A DNA stretch of 64,000 bases from Flavisolibacter amylovorans (GCF_039541815.1 NZ_BAABGY010000011.1:329848-393847), one strand, 5' to 3'; counted from the first letter of the stretch, positions 8,501-17,013 are shown. The notes: generated by a model not told the origin, from the sequence alone. Numbers and translations are program-made.

Positions 8501-10378
8501 CAGCAACGCAAAATGCTTGTCGAGGTCTTCCTCATCAAACAGAACATGGCACTCCGCCTGTATTTTTTCACTGCGTCCAGCCCGTCCCGCCTCCTGTACA
8601 TAGTTTTCAAGTGAATCCGACAGGTTGTAATGAATAACCCGGCCTACATTGTCCTTATCCACCCCCATCCCAAACGCCGAGGTAGCCACCATTACGTCCA
8701 CTTCGCCTCCAAGGAAAGCATCCTGGCTTGCTACCCGTTCATCACGCTCCATTTTGCCATGGTAGGCCCGGGCGCTGTAACCGTCAGTGGTAAGTCGCTC
8801 TGCCAATTCGGCGGCCCGCTTCGTACGGGATACATACACGATGGTGGGGCAGCTATTCTCGCCAATCAGGCGGCGCAGCTCTGCATATTTGTTTTCCTCT
8901 CCTTCCCGGGCAACGACCCGGTACTGCAGGTTCTTCCGTGCCACACTTGCCTGAAACAGGCGCATCCGGATGCCTAATTTATTTTGGAAGTAGGCTTGAA
9001 TGTCCTCAATTACCTGTGGTTTGGCGGTAGCGGTAAAGCAGGATACCGGAATCGGTTCCTGCAGGCCTTTCTTTTCCTGTAGATTCCGTAGAAACTCTCC
9101 GATATATAGGTAGTCGACGCGAAAGTCCTGGCCCCAGGTGGAGAAGCAGTGGGCCTCGTCAATGACAAAACGGGCGATCTTTCGGCCCATCAAAAGGCGC
9201 TCAATTGTGACTGAACGTAATGATTCCGGGGAGATGTAAAGCAAATGGGCCACCGAAATGTCAGGTGAAGTACCCTGTACCCGCTCGATCGCTTTTTGTC
9301 GCTCAATTGGATCCAACAGTCCGTTTATCGTTACAGCGTCGGTGATCCCTTTCCTGGCTAGGTTGTCGACCTGGTCCTTCATTAAGGATTGTAGGGGTGA
9401 TATGATCACGGTGAGGGCACGTGCGGCCTCTCCGCTCAACAGAGCAGGCACCTGAAATGTAATCGACTTACCACCACCTGTGGGGAATACAGCAAGGAGG
9501 GATTCGTGCCGGATAGCGGCGGTAACCGCCTCTTCCTGCATGGCAACCCCATCAAAGGTTCGGTAGGAATCCAGCTTGAAAAAGCGCTGTAGTGCCGGCA
9601 AGGCCGCAAGCCATTGGTTGCAGTAAGGGCAGCCGGTGCAGGGCTCATTTCGCAGTTGGCGGATAACGGGTTCGACTTTAGGAGATGTATGGACCACCCA
9701 TGGCGGAGTAATCGAATATTTGTCGCCGCTCCGGATAAGCGCCAAAGCATAGGCCAGCGCCACAGGCTCCGACCGGATTAATTCTGTTAGTGCGACATGT
9801 GCGCAGATCTGACCATCAAACAGGAGGCGGATCATATCTACTAGGTACGCCTCCGGCAGCGGCGACAATTCTAGGTAGCGGAAAAAAGGGGAAAATTCTT
9901 CCTGGTGAGCTAGCAGGCCGGTGAAAATGCGTTGCAGGCGTTCGTCGAGGCTTTTGAAAGCGGCTACTTCTTCGTAAAAGAGATCCATCGATTTCCGAGC
10001 ATCCTCAAGCGGATCATTCAGCTCTTCGGGCAGGAAGTGCTTGTCTTTCAGGAGTCTGTGGTAGGGGTGGGCTGGAAATAGGAGTGGGGAAAGGAGCAGT
10101 GTATCGATGGCGATAGAGCGACGCCATTGCGAAAGCCCTAGCGTTTTCGCGATCAGGTTCAAATCATGGCGGAATATGTTGTGGCCCACCAGGAAATCGC
10201 TGCCTTCCTGAAAGCTGAGGAACGTTTTCAGGTCGTTGCGGTGAAAGCCGCTCCCGTCCGATCGCATGGCCCCTATGTCCATTATCTTCTGCGACTTTGC
10301 GTCAGCTTCGAGATCGAAGAAGGTGAGTAGGGGTGACAAGCAGTTATTGGTTTGGGTTAAATATAATAAATAACCCAT
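5522..10378 (-). CDS. Giant fusion: DEDD exonuclease - RecQ helicase - UvrD/Rep helicase
   Basis: Protein of 1618 residues with three enzymes in one chain. Residues ~18-145 look like a DEDD 3'-5' exonuclease (FFDLEAD, then VGHNIFRHDL, then LEDAR). A C-x2-C-x2-C cluster (CTGCPYC) is near 247-253. Residues ~270-610 are a RecQ-type superfamily 2 helicase: Walker A TGGGKS ~300, DEAH ~407, SCFTATA ~447, and motif VI QEAGRAGRSE ~596. Residues ~610-980 contain winged-helix-like stretches. Residues ~1065-1500 are a UvrD/Rep superfamily 1 helicase: GPGSGKT ~1089, DEAQD ~1195, GDDDQSIYG ~1223, and later STIHKAKGREF and YVAMTRAKNEL. RecQ unwinds 3'-5' and UvrD removes bound proteins, so the fusion suggests processing of damaged or foreign DNA. 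It lies alone between nuclease genes, transcribed away from the GYF gene. Confidence 0.9.
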   Translation of the reverse strand: MGYLLYLTQTNNCLSPLLTFFDLEADAKSQKIMDIGAMRSDGSGFHRNDLKTFLSFQEGSDFLVGHNIFRHDLNLIAKTLGLSQWRRSIAIDTLLLSPLLFPAHPYHRLLKDKHFLPEELNDPLEDARKSMDLFYEEVAAFKSLDERLQRIFTGLLAHQEEFSPFFRYLELSPLPEAYLVDMIRLLFDGQICAHVALTELIRSEPVALAYALALIRSGDKYSITPPWVVHTSPKVEPVIRQLRNEPCTGCPYCNQWLAALPALQRFFKLDSYRTFDGVAMQEEAVTAAIRHESLLAVFPTGGGKSITFQVPALLSGEAARALTVIISPLQSLMKDQVDNLARKGITDAVTINGLLDPIERQKAIERVQGTSPDISVAHLLYISPESLRSVTIERLLMGRKIARFVIDEAHCFSTWGQDFRVDYLYIGEFLRNLQEKKGLQEPIPVSCFTATAKPQVIEDIQAYFQNKLGIRMRLFQASVARKNLQYRVVAREGEENKYAELRRLIGENSCPTIVYVSRTKRAAELAERLTTDGYSARAYHGKMERDERVASQDAFLGGEVDVMVATSAFGMGVDKDNVGRVIHYNLSDSLENYVQEAGRAGRSEKIQAECHVLFDEEDLDKHFALLNMTKLDVKEINQIWRAVKQLTSIRNPKICLSALEIARKAGWDEGIHDLETRVKTAIAALEEAKLVERGKNAPQVFANSILTKNMEGARQRIETSDKIQEVDKEPAVRIMKKLFSSKSKSLASDEAAESRIDYISDHLAIRKEEIIRIINLLREEKILADARDLTAFVRRQDGSKNAQAVLKSFRQLETCLVSLIEDGEHTYSIKDWMEVATEAGCADVAPAQVRTLLNFWAVRNFIRKRSSEGTSHYVTILMEHDQEQWRRKMERRHEMAGTILNILFEKAAELRAAEGDGSADVLVEFSVLELKEALLREAGLFGTEPTIEDIEDTLFYLTRIEALKIEGGFLVSYQRIRLERIEPNNAVKYGLAQYAKLAEHYKNKAHQIHIVGEYARRMLENYEEALTFTNDYFRLPYDAFLRKYFRGRAEDLKRTMTPARFETLFGQLSPAQLAIIKERDQQQIVVVAGPGSGKTRVLVHKLASILLTEDVRYEQMLMLTFSRAAASEFKKRLVALIGKDAHHVEIKTFHSYCFDLLGRNGNLAESEGVIRAATERILAGEVEQSRITKAILVVDEAQDMNAEEYELLQAIIAQNEDIRVLLVGDDDQSIYGFRKAGSEFMQRFLSNGAFKFDLVENYRSCAEIVSVANQWAAQLQHRLKELPIVAVRKEPGQIRITKHSSGSLVVPLTKELKAGKDGTTCVLTFENKEAEIIAGYLAAQGIPTRLIQSADKIALNDLRELRHFSDTVLNSNDNYTILPDDWLAAKADLRAKFARSIQLERMLAVIDEFELLHPDRRYKSDWQLFLKESKWEDFVQIEQNIVYVSTIHKAKGREFDKVLIALQKFTPDEEEKKRLLYVAMTRAKNELSVHYRADYLQSFAGEGVAYLQDQASYPGPEVVSYLLNYHDVFLSFFSRRQDAIHALHCGDELSIYGNELHNSRGITVLRFSASFTTKIDEWQSRGYRLDSARVLFMAYWKGQEATEETLIFFPEVRFEKSL

Positions 10379-10488
10379 ATAGGGTATGCTAGCGGTATTT
10401 CACAATCGATAGACCTAATGAAGAATGGATGCAAGTTTCTTCTCTATTCCGATAGAATTTAAATACTTTGTTTTCCTAAACAACTGCT

Positions 10489-11166
10489 ATGACGGAATAC
10501 TTTATCCATGACGGGGTAAATCAAACAGGCCCCTTCAGCTTTGAGCAATTGCGCGATCGGAAGATTACCGGTGATACAAACATTTGGGTTGCCGGCATGT
10601 CTGGATGGACAAAAGCAAAAGACGTGTCCGAGCTTGCTTCTATTCTGGTGGTTGCACCCCCTCCCTTTAATCCGAACAGTCGTCGGCACGAGACCGCCTC
10701 TGAATCAGCTCCCGCCCCAAATGCGCAGACACGCTTACCAAAAGAACAAAAAGCAAGAAGGTCGAGATGGCCCGTCTTATTGATCCTAATTCTGCTTCTG
10801 GGTGGCGCAGCAGCTTTCGTCCTTTATCAGCAGAATCATTATACAGCCGGAGCGAGCCTTTTTACAGATGATGAGAAAGTATCTCCTGGTCAATACTTAA
10901 AAACAAGTGGCAAGACTCGTTTCAATCTTATTGACCAATTCGTTATTGAGGGTAAAGTGGAAAATGTGGCAACACATACCAATTATCGGAACTTGATTTT
11001 ACGTGTTACTTTTTATAATAAGAGTGAAGAATACATCGATGCCAAAGACTATGACTTGGACCTTGTTTGCCAATATGGATATTCAAAGAGCTTCAAGTTG
11101 AAGATTGAAGCGCCTTCAGGAACTAGAACAGCTGGATGGGAAGTCGTGCGAGCTGAGACATTTTGA
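10489..11166 (+). CDS. GYF_2-domain membrane-anchored protein
   Basis: Protein of 225 residues, ATG start. Residues 1-55 (YFIHDGVNQTGPFSFEQL, then 'NIWVAGMSGWTKAKDV') are a GYF_2 (DUF4339) domain, a small fold thought to bind proline-rich peptides. A low-complexity linker leads to a basic patch and one membrane segment near residues 95-115 (PVLLILILLLGGAAAFVLY). The remaining ~110 residues probably fold outside the membrane as a beta-rich domain ('KVENVATHTNYRNLILRVTFYNKSEEYID'-like strands, no known motif). It is divergent from the helicase gene (110-bp gap) and 36 bp upstream of an HNH nuclease gene. A link to defence is only positional; the function is unknown. Confidence 0.75.
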   Translation: MTEYFIHDGVNQTGPFSFEQLRDRKITGDTNIWVAGMSGWTKAKDVSELASILVVAPPPFNPNSRRHETASESAPAPNAQTRLPKEQKARRSRWPVLLILILLLGGAAAFVLYQQNHYTAGASLFTDDEKVSPGQYLKTSGKTRFNLIDQFVIEGKVENVATHTNYRNLILRVTFYNKSEEYIDAKDYDLDLVCQYGYSKSFKLKIEAPSGTRTAGWEVVRAETF

Positions 11167-11202
11167 TTTTCTCAATTGGCAGTTTTTGAATGAGGCTATA
11201 GC

Positions 11203-12144
11203 ATGAAATATTATCTCGGCGTAACCGATAATAGTTGGTTTGATTTCCTGAGCCGACGAAACCCAGAAGACATCAATTTTTGGCAGCCTTCAGGTAATTC
11301 AGTCTTTAAAGCGCTTCAGCAGGGTGCCCCTTTCTTCTTTAAATTAAAGAGGCCACGCAATCATATTGGCGGAGTCGGTTTCTTCTCGAGTCATACGACC
11401 TTGCCACTGAGTATTGCGTGGGACACTTTCAAAGAAAGAAATGGTACAGCGACTTATGCTGAACTTCAAAGCTTGATTCAGAACTATCGCCAGGACAGAC
11501 AATCTACTAATCCAGTAATTGGGTGTATTGTATTGACTGATCCAATATTCTTTCACGAAAAAGATTGGCTTCCTGCGCCGCCTGATTGGGGAAAAAGCAT
11601 CGTGCAAGGTAAAGGATACGATTCGTCGAGCCTGGATGGGAGATTTCTCTGGGAGAGGTTGGAAGAGCTAATTTACCGGTATACGTTAAACAGGGCTGAC
11701 GAGAGACGAAAAGACATTCTAATTGCTGAAGAAGACAGGGCCCTGTATGGAAATCCATTGCTTCGTAAAGTCAGGCTGGGGCAAGGAGCTTTCCGGGTAT
11801 TGGTAACAGATGCTTACCAGCGACGCTGCGGCATAACCGGCGAAAAAACGCTTCCAGTGCTGGAAGCGGCACATATTAAGCCTTATTCAGAATCAGGTCC
11901 GCATGCTTTGACTAATGGACTGCTTCTAAGATCAGATATGCACAAGCTTTTCGATTCTGGGTATTTGACCATTACCACAAATTTGAAGATCGAGATAAGC
12001 GGACGGATTCGGGAGGAGTTTCAAAATGGCAAGGAGTATTATAAATACCACGGCTCATTACTGCAGCATTTACCAGTGAATCCGAATAATCTTCCAGAAG
12101 AGCAGTTTATTCGATGGCATAATGAGAATATATTCCGGGCTTAA
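11203..12144 (+). CDS. HNH endonuclease with PUA/EVE-like reader domain
   Basis: Protein of 313 residues. The N-terminal ~120 residues contain 'INFWQPSG', 'GAPFFFKLKRP', 'IGGVGFFSS' and a trailing 'YAELQSLIQNYR'. This pattern resembles the PUA/EVE/ASCH fold that binds modified bases. The C-terminal ~110 residues are an HNH module (RKVRLGQGAFR, RCGITG, EAAHIKPYSESG, NGLLLRSDMHKLFDSGYL) that clearly resembles the HNH modules at 3430-4332 and 4394-5392. Predicted role: cleavage of DNA bearing a modified base (type IV restriction). It follows the GYF gene on the same strand by 36 bp. The HNH assignment is firm; the reader-domain family and the recognised base are inference. Confidence 0.78.
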   Translation: MKYYLGVTDNSWFDFLSRRNPEDINFWQPSGNSVFKALQQGAPFFFKLKRPRNHIGGVGFFSSHTTLPLSIAWDTFKERNGTATYAELQSLIQNYRQDRQSTNPVIGCIVLTDPIFFHEKDWLPAPPDWGKSIVQGKGYDSSSLDGRFLWERLEELIYRYTLNRADERRKDILIAEEDRALYGNPLLRKVRLGQGAFRVLVTDAYQRRCGITGEKTLPVLEAAHIKPYSESGPHALTNGLLLRSDMHKLFDSGYLTITTNLKIEISGRIREEFQNGKEYYKYHGSLLQHLPVNPNNLPEEQFIRWHNENIFRA

Positions 12145-12258
12145 GCAGCTCATAATAGTTTTATACTTAGTAAGAATTAAAGGTGCATGGATATTCCAAA
12201 AGAAGTTTAGTCTAACTTCCAACCTACTAAATCACCTTCGGTCGTTATAAAATTGCTT

Positions 12259-13200
12259 ATGAACGCCTTCGGCAAAAGCATTCGCATTTACTTGAAAGAT
12301 GGTACCGTTACCGGTATCAAGTTCGGTGAAGTGGTCAATCAGACCATTCAATCCATTTCCTGTCCCAGGTTGCGTGTGAGTGAGCTGAGCGAGCTGGCGG
12401 AAGCAAATCGCCCTGGTGTTTATTTTCTCTTTGGTGAAGATGAGCAGACTGGTGAAGCAAAAGCTTATATCGGCGAGGCTGAAAATGTGTTCAACCGCTT
12501 GCAAAGCCACATTTCAGGCAAGGATTTTTGGAATGAGGTTATCTTTTTTGTAAGCAAGGACGAAAATCTCACTAAGAGCCATGTGAAATATTTAGAGAGT
12601 CGTCTCATTCAGCTGGCCTTTTCTACAAAACGCTACAAGGTCGAGAATCAAAACCTGCCTCAGCAATCTTCCCTACCGTTAGCTGACCGGGATGCGATGG
12701 AGGAGTTTCTGACATATATCAAGTTGCTGATCGGGGTAATGGGGCATAAGTTATTGGAGGAGGTGACGGCTGTACCTCAGCGAATTGTTTTGCCTGCGGG
12801 GGACTATTCGGGAGCTAGTGCCGCCGCTGAGATCACCTTTAGCTTAGAGCTATTTCTGACGACAGGTATGGTCAAAGCCAAGGCCGTGCAGACCGATGAA
12901 GGCATCGTTGTACTAAAAGGGTCGGAAGCGGCACCCACCACAACAAATAGCCTCGGCTCCGGTTATCGTGAACTACGTGATCGTCTCATTCAAAACGGCA
13001 CGTTGGCAATGGAAAGCGATAAATATGTCTTCCAAAACAACAGTCTATTCAATTCCTCATCGGCGGCGGGTGCCGTAATTTTAGGGTATAATACGAGCGG
13101 CCCACTAAACTGGAAGAATGAAAAGGGCAAGACCTTAAAAGAGATAGAGAATGCAAGAGTTCGGATGGAGAAGCGGCAGGAGCGAGCTTCAGCCTTATAA
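12259..13200 (+). CDS. GIY-YIG nuclease-family protein with DUF4357-like C-terminus
   Basis: Protein of 313 residues from the ATG at 12259; a TTG two codons earlier is less likely. The GIY-YIG core is visible near residues 54-85: GVYFLFG, then AYIGEAENVFNRLQSH, with E and R residues following (KYLESRLIQLA). The C-terminal part (YRELRDRLIQNGTL, 'SNSLFNSSSAAGAVILG'-like, 'GPLNWKNEKGKTL') matches the DUF4357 domain that often ends such proteins in defence islands. GIY-YIG proteins cut DNA at a single active site; the target here is unknown. It has its own short leader and is convergent with the 13233-14150 gene. Confidence 0.78.
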   Translation: MNAFGKSIRIYLKDGTVTGIKFGEVVNQTIQSISCPRLRVSELSELAEANRPGVYFLFGEDEQTGEAKAYIGEAENVFNRLQSHISGKDFWNEVIFFVSKDENLTKSHVKYLESRLIQLAFSTKRYKVENQNLPQQSSLPLADRDAMEEFLTYIKLLIGVMGHKLLEEVTAVPQRIVLPAGDYSGASAAAEITFSLELFLTTGMVKAKAVQTDEGIVVLKGSEAAPTTTNSLGSGYRELRDRLIQNGTLAMESDKYVFQNNSLFNSSSAAGAVILGYNTSGPLNWKNEKGKTLKEIENARVRMEKRQERASAL

Positions 13201-13232
13201 CTTTCCCGCTATTCTCCAGCAGAGCACATAAA

Positions 13233-14150
13233 TTACTTTCTGAACACGGGAGTATCACTACCAAGAACGATTCTAAATCTGGGGTTGAAAGTGAAGTTGT
13301 TATCTTCAAAACCTCTGCTGAATTCAGTGGTTACATCTTTATTATAGAAATCAATATCTCTCCACCCCCTATCCTGGAAAACATCAGTTTCCGAGTAGAT
13401 CTTTAGGCTTTCTTTTAATGAACTGTGACTATCAGGGAAGAACTCTGCCATCAATAAATTTATATCCCTGTATTGGTTGAAGCAGCAGACCAAGACAAAC
13501 CAAGGGAAAGCCTTTCGGGGTTGAAGGTTATGGAAAGTTGGGATTGTCCAAGACCCACCAGAAACATATTTGCTGAACAAATGTTGGGCGTCAACAATAG
13601 AACAACCAAACTGCTCAATCCCGTACCGTATCCCGCACCTGGTTGCAACTGGGAAAGTATCATTGACAAAGTTGTAGAGAAGATAGATAGGTATACCTCG
13701 TCGTGCAGATGCATATGAAAGCAGAGAGTTAATTTGCTGTGTCGCCATCGTAGGTACGAAATGATCCATAGGTGGATAATTACCCCCTCCCAACTTCACT
13801 CGATTCAGGCTTTTGTTATAGATGATTTTAGCCTGAGTCGGAAAGTATAGATAACCGCCACCGAATTGAACAAAAAGCTCAATGTCATTACCGTTTGTTT
13901 TTTCATTATTGGATTCGAAGATGTGAATGTTCCAGCGGACCCTTCCCCATGAATTCACTTGCTCTTTCGCACGGATCAATTCGAAAAGGATGTTTTGGGT
14001 TAGCGTAGTTTCATAGATACGCATGCCCTTCCTTGTTCGGGAAAACTTTATTCGTTCCCAAGTTTCTACAGCAAGAAGTTGAAAGAAATCGCATAAAGAA
14101 GTGCTCGCTTGGAAATTTGAAATTGCGTTTTGATGTGCAGTTGATAGCAT
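13233..14150 (-). CDS. Unknown protein, possibly a restriction-endonuclease-fold (DUF6615-like)
   Basis: Protein of 305 residues starting at an ATG. I do not recognise it with certainty. An acidic-rich N-terminus ('YETTLTQNILFELI') is followed by 'GNDIELFVQFGG' and 'YFPTQAKIIY'. An E, then D-x-E, then Q-A-K spacing is reminiscent of PD-(D/E)xK nucleases, and the layout recalls the DUF6615 group. The rest has 'GIPIYLLYNF' and several Trp/Cys residues but no clear motif. No signal peptide or membrane segment is seen. It is convergent with the GIY-YIG gene and lies 33 bp from the hsdR remnant on the same strand. A nuclease role is inference from context and one weak motif. Confidence 0.6.
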   Translation of the reverse strand: MLSTAHQNAISNFQASTSLCDFFQLLAVETWERIKFSRTRKGMRIYETTLTQNILFELIRAKEQVNSWGRVRWNIHIFESNNEKTNGNDIELFVQFGGGYLYFPTQAKIIYNKSLNRVKLGGGNYPPMDHFVPTMATQQINSLLSYASARRGIPIYLLYNFVNDTFPVATRCGIRYGIEQFGCSIVDAQHLFSKYVSGGSWTIPTFHNLQPRKAFPWFVLVCCFNQYRDINLLMAEFFPDSHSSLKESLKIYSETDVFQDRGWRDIDFYNKDVTTEFSRGFEDNNFTFNPRFRIVLGSDTPVFRK

Positions 14151-14183
14151 AGCAGTTAGATTAGTGAAGGTGGTATTGCGAAG

Positions 14184-14602
14184 TTATGCCGCCAGCATCC
14201 GCTTCAATGTATCCAGCATCGCCTGTTTGAACGCATCATCACTAGCCAATAGACGATAAAGGTCCAGTTCCTTCTTCCGTTCACCCCGCATCACATCTTC
14301 GAAAATGGCCTTCAAGGCAAGATCGCGATTCTGAACGTCGGGGTTGTTTTGATACTTCTCCTGGAAGCTAGGGTGGACCCGCATGCCGGCCACGATGTTT
14401 ACCAACTTTACTTTCTTTTCATCGGGCGTACCTTGCCAGTCGCCCCACCAACGCTCATTGAATGTCTGGATGATGCGGTTGTCGCCAAGCTGTCTTTGAG
14501 CGCGAGGTGGGCCAATGCCGGCTTGCTGTATTCGTTGTGGCCGAGGACAGGACCGCCAAGGAAGCAGTCAGTTTGTTTCGTGTGAAAGGATTTGGCTTGG
14601 TA
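14184..14602 (-). pseudogene. Frameshifted C-terminal remnant, probably of a type I restriction R subunit (hsdR)
   Basis: Two minus-strand frames join into one protein-like C-terminus. Upstream, 'GGPVLGHNEYSKPALAHLALKDS' (about 14485-14560) runs in one frame; the following 'DNRIIQTFNERWWGDWQGTP' and the tail through 'KKELDLYRLLASDDAFKQAML' to the stop run in another. The join needs one extra base near 14480-14486, in the run read as ttggc on the minus strand. The tail resembles the end of Bacteroidota HsdR proteins ('QNRDLALKAIFEDVMRGERKKELDLY'-type). The N-terminal helicase and nuclease parts are absent, so it is a decayed fragment. The family call is from memory and could be another helicase. 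Confidence 0.55.
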
Positions 14603-14611
14603 GCAGGCCAA

Positions 14612-15083
14612 AGTAGCTAATTTTCAGAACATCAAATAACATGGCGCTTTTGAATCGTGTAAAAGTTGCACGCTAAGAAATACGAGCGGATTAAAGGTGG
14701 CGTTGTTTTGTGTATTGATTATTCTATGCTCCCGTAACCCTCTCTAACCATTTTCAATACCTCCCCAATTGCTCCGTAATTCATCCTAAATTCCTGCTAC
14801 ATGGCAGCTCCGTATTGACGTCCATAGTGTACGAACTTTCAAGTACTTGTGGCAATCGTCTCTGGCGCACTTGACATCGGGAAAAACACGGAAAAATCGT
14901 TCCCAAACTGACAATTTCTGGCATTAATCTGCAAAAACTGACCAAAACTGGAAAGCAAGTTTTCCAACTATTCTAGGTTTGCCTTTTCATTTAGTTGTTG
15001 TGCAGAAGGGGACGAGACTAACCCTCCCCAAAATACAATACTAATTGATAATCAACCTTTTGTAACTTAGATCTGTAAACAAT
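14612..15083. other. Non-coding stretch upstream of the recombinase module
   Basis: About 470 bp with no credible gene on either strand. It probably holds the junction between the restriction island and the recombinase-bearing DNA, and the promoter for the 15084 gene: an A/T-rich run with 'ttgataatcaacc' lies ~20-40 bp before that start. Short direct repeats of the type 'aactgac' occur near 14907-14945 but form no clear structure. No tRNA or IS end was seen. Confidence 0.5.
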
Positions 15084-15362
15084 ATGACAACCGCAGCCGG
15101 TGCCTCGAAATCCAAAGACCTGTATGAAAGCCTGCCCAGCGTAGAGCAATGCCGCAAGTTGTTCAAAGCAAAGGAGTACGACTACACCGATGAAGAACTG
15201 CTGCAGCTGCGCGACTTCCTGTACAAGCTGACCCGAATCTACTACGAGTTCTACATGCAGGATTTCCGGCACCGCGTCCCGGTTGTGAACTTAAACAATG
15301 CTACCCATGGTACAGAAGAAAGCCATTCTCTACGTCCGCGTAAGTACCGACGAGCAAGCTGA
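15084..15362 (+). CDS. Small conserved-looking protein preceding the serine recombinase
   Basis: Peptide of 92 residues with an ATG start. The central part 'YDYTDEELLQLRDFLYKLTRIYYEFYMQ' is helical and resembles the small proteins commonly encoded just before large serine recombinases in Bacteroidota. The last ~25 codons overlap the recombinase start (15298) in another frame, so the two genes are translationally coupled. A likely but unproven role is as an accessory or regulatory factor for the recombinase. No DNA-binding motif is obvious. Confidence 0.6.
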   Translation: MTTAAGASKSKDLYESLPSVEQCRKLFKAKEYDYTDEELLQLRDFLYKLTRIYYEFYMQDFRHRVPVVNLNNATHGTEESHSLRPRKYRRAS

Positions 15363-16856
15363 CCGCGGCTTCAGCCTACAGCACCAGGAAGAACGCCTGC
15401 GGCAATATTGCGCCCTGCAGCAAATTGAAGTCGTGGACTTCTACCGCGAAGACCACTCGGCCAAGACCTTCGAGCGGCCGCAATTCCAAAAGCTCCTGGG
15501 CCGCCTCAAAAAGGAAAAGAAGCTCGCCAACCTGCTCCTGTTTCTCAAATGGGACCGCTTCTCCCGCAATGCCGGCGATGCCTACGGCATGATCAATACC
15601 CTCAACAAGCTGGGCATCGAGCCCCAGGCCATCGAGCAGCCGCTCGACCTGAACATTCCCGAAAACAAGATCATGCTCGCCTTTTACCTGGCCGCGCCGG
15701 AGGTGGAGAACGACCGGCGGGCGTTGAACACCGTGGCCGGCATGCGCCGGGCACGGAAAGAAGGCCGCTGGATGGGTGGTGCACCCGTGGGCTATCGAAA
15801 TACCCGCAACGAGCGCAACCAGCCGGTCATCGTTCCCTCCGAAAAGGCACCGATCGTCCAATGGGTCTTCGAAGAGATCTGCAAGGGCATCTCCAGCGGC
15901 GAGGTGGTGCGCAAGGAGGCCATGCGCAGAGGGCTCGGCATCTCGCGCGGGAACTTTTACCTGATGATCAAGAACCCGACCTTTTGCGGCCGGATGGTGA
16001 TCCCTCCTACAAAGACGAGCCGGAGATAGTCGTCAAGGGCCTCCATGAACCCCTGATTAGCGAAGAACTGTTTGACGAAGTACAAATCGTCATGGCGAAG
16101 AAGCGACGCAACTGGCCCGTGTCGCATCGGCCGCGTGAAGAGTTTCCGCTGCGGGGGCACCTGATTTGCGCGCGTTGCGGCCGCAAATTGACGGGCAGCA
16201 CCTCGAAAGGGAATGGCGGTATGTACTATTACTACCACTGCACCCCCAAGTGCGGCGAGCGATTCCATGCCGAAGAGGCCAATGCTGCCTTTGCCAAAAT
16301 GCTGCAGAACATCAAGCTGAATGTAGTGGCCCATAATGCCATCGAATACTTCGCCACTTCGCTGTACGGCAGCGACGGGCAAAGTGCCGAAAAGGAGCGG
16401 GCGAAGCTGAAAGGGGAGATCGAGAAAAATAAGGAGCGCCTCAACCAGGCCCAGCAACTCCTGCTGGACGGCACCATTGATCCGGCCGACTACAAAGCCA
16501 TCAAAAACCGCTACGAGCCGATCGTGAGCCAGCTGGAGAGCCAGCTGCGGAGCCTGTCGCGGGAGAACAGCGACCTGGCCGACCTGCTGGCCTTTGCCGG
16601 GAAGTTTTTTACCAACCTGGACAAGCTCTACGTGGAGAGCAACCTGCTCCTGAAGCAACAGCTCATTGGTTTGATGTTCCCCGAAAAATTGATCTATTCG
16701 AAAAAAACTTTTCAAACCATAGGGTCGAACCCCCTCTTCGCGCTGATAAGCAAGCGGGGCGCGGGTTTCGGGCGACGAACACATAAAAAAAGCCCACAAT
16801 ATGTGGGCTTGTCTAGTGAGGCTCCCCCTTCAGGACTTGAACCTGAGACCCTCTGA
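15298..16856 (+). pseudogene. Large serine recombinase, interrupted by a frameshift
   Basis: The first frame (15298-16029) encodes the resolvase catalytic domain: YVRVSTDEQADRG with the nucleophile Ser at about residue 16, 'KWDRFSRNAGDAYGM', and then the recombinase linker 'GWAPVGYRN'-like region. Near 16004-16012 one base appears to be missing: reading 'PP/YKDEPEIVVKGLHEPLISEELFDEV' requires a shift to the second frame, which then gives a zinc ribbon (LICARCGRKLTG with later CTPKCGERF) and a C-terminal coiled coil to 16856. Large serine recombinases integrate phage or element DNA unidirectionally. The start could also be the ATG at 15307. The last codons run into a tRNA fragment, so the native C-terminus may differ. 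Either a true inactivating frameshift or a sequencing error. Confidence 0.82.
16784..16810 (-). terminator. Rho-independent terminator following the tRNA-Asn fragment
   Basis: On the minus strand an 8-9 bp stem (AGCCCACA with TGTGGGCT) closes a tiny loop and is followed by a run of seven Ts. It lies just 3' of the tRNA-Asn fragment in the direction of the tRNA, as terminators of tRNA genes do. This supports the idea that the DNA to its left was once chromosomal flank of a tRNA-Asn gene. Confidence 0.75.
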
Positions 16857-16868
16857 TTAACAGTCAAA
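16822..16868 (-). other. 3' half of a tRNA-Asn(GTT): attachment-site remnant
   Basis: Read on the minus strand, the sequence holds an anticodon arm with loop CTGTTAA (anticodon GTT, Asn), a 5-bp T stem TCAGG/CCTGA enclosing TTCAAGT, an acceptor 3' strand AGGGGGA and a G discriminator base. No D arm or 5' acceptor strand follows upstream, so this is not a functional tRNA. Integrases of conjugative elements commonly target tRNA 3' halves and leave such fragments at one end. The tyrosine integrase gene starts 145 bp away, making this its likely att site. A full tRNA-Asn copy was not found in the window. Confidence 0.75.
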
Positions 16869-17013
16869 TTTTGAAAACATTTCCTGATTGCTTTTTCTTT
16901 CCGATGATTTCATAAGTGATTGAAAAATAGTGTTATATAAGGATCAAATTTTGTATATATCATCAATTGGTTTCTCTTTATCGATATCTTTGTGGTGCAA
17001 ATTTGGTGCAACT

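Noticed and set aside
15957..16799. 280-residue minus-strand open frame opposite the serine recombinase
   Set aside because: It mirrors the G/C-rich coding frame of the recombinase and shows no family motif.
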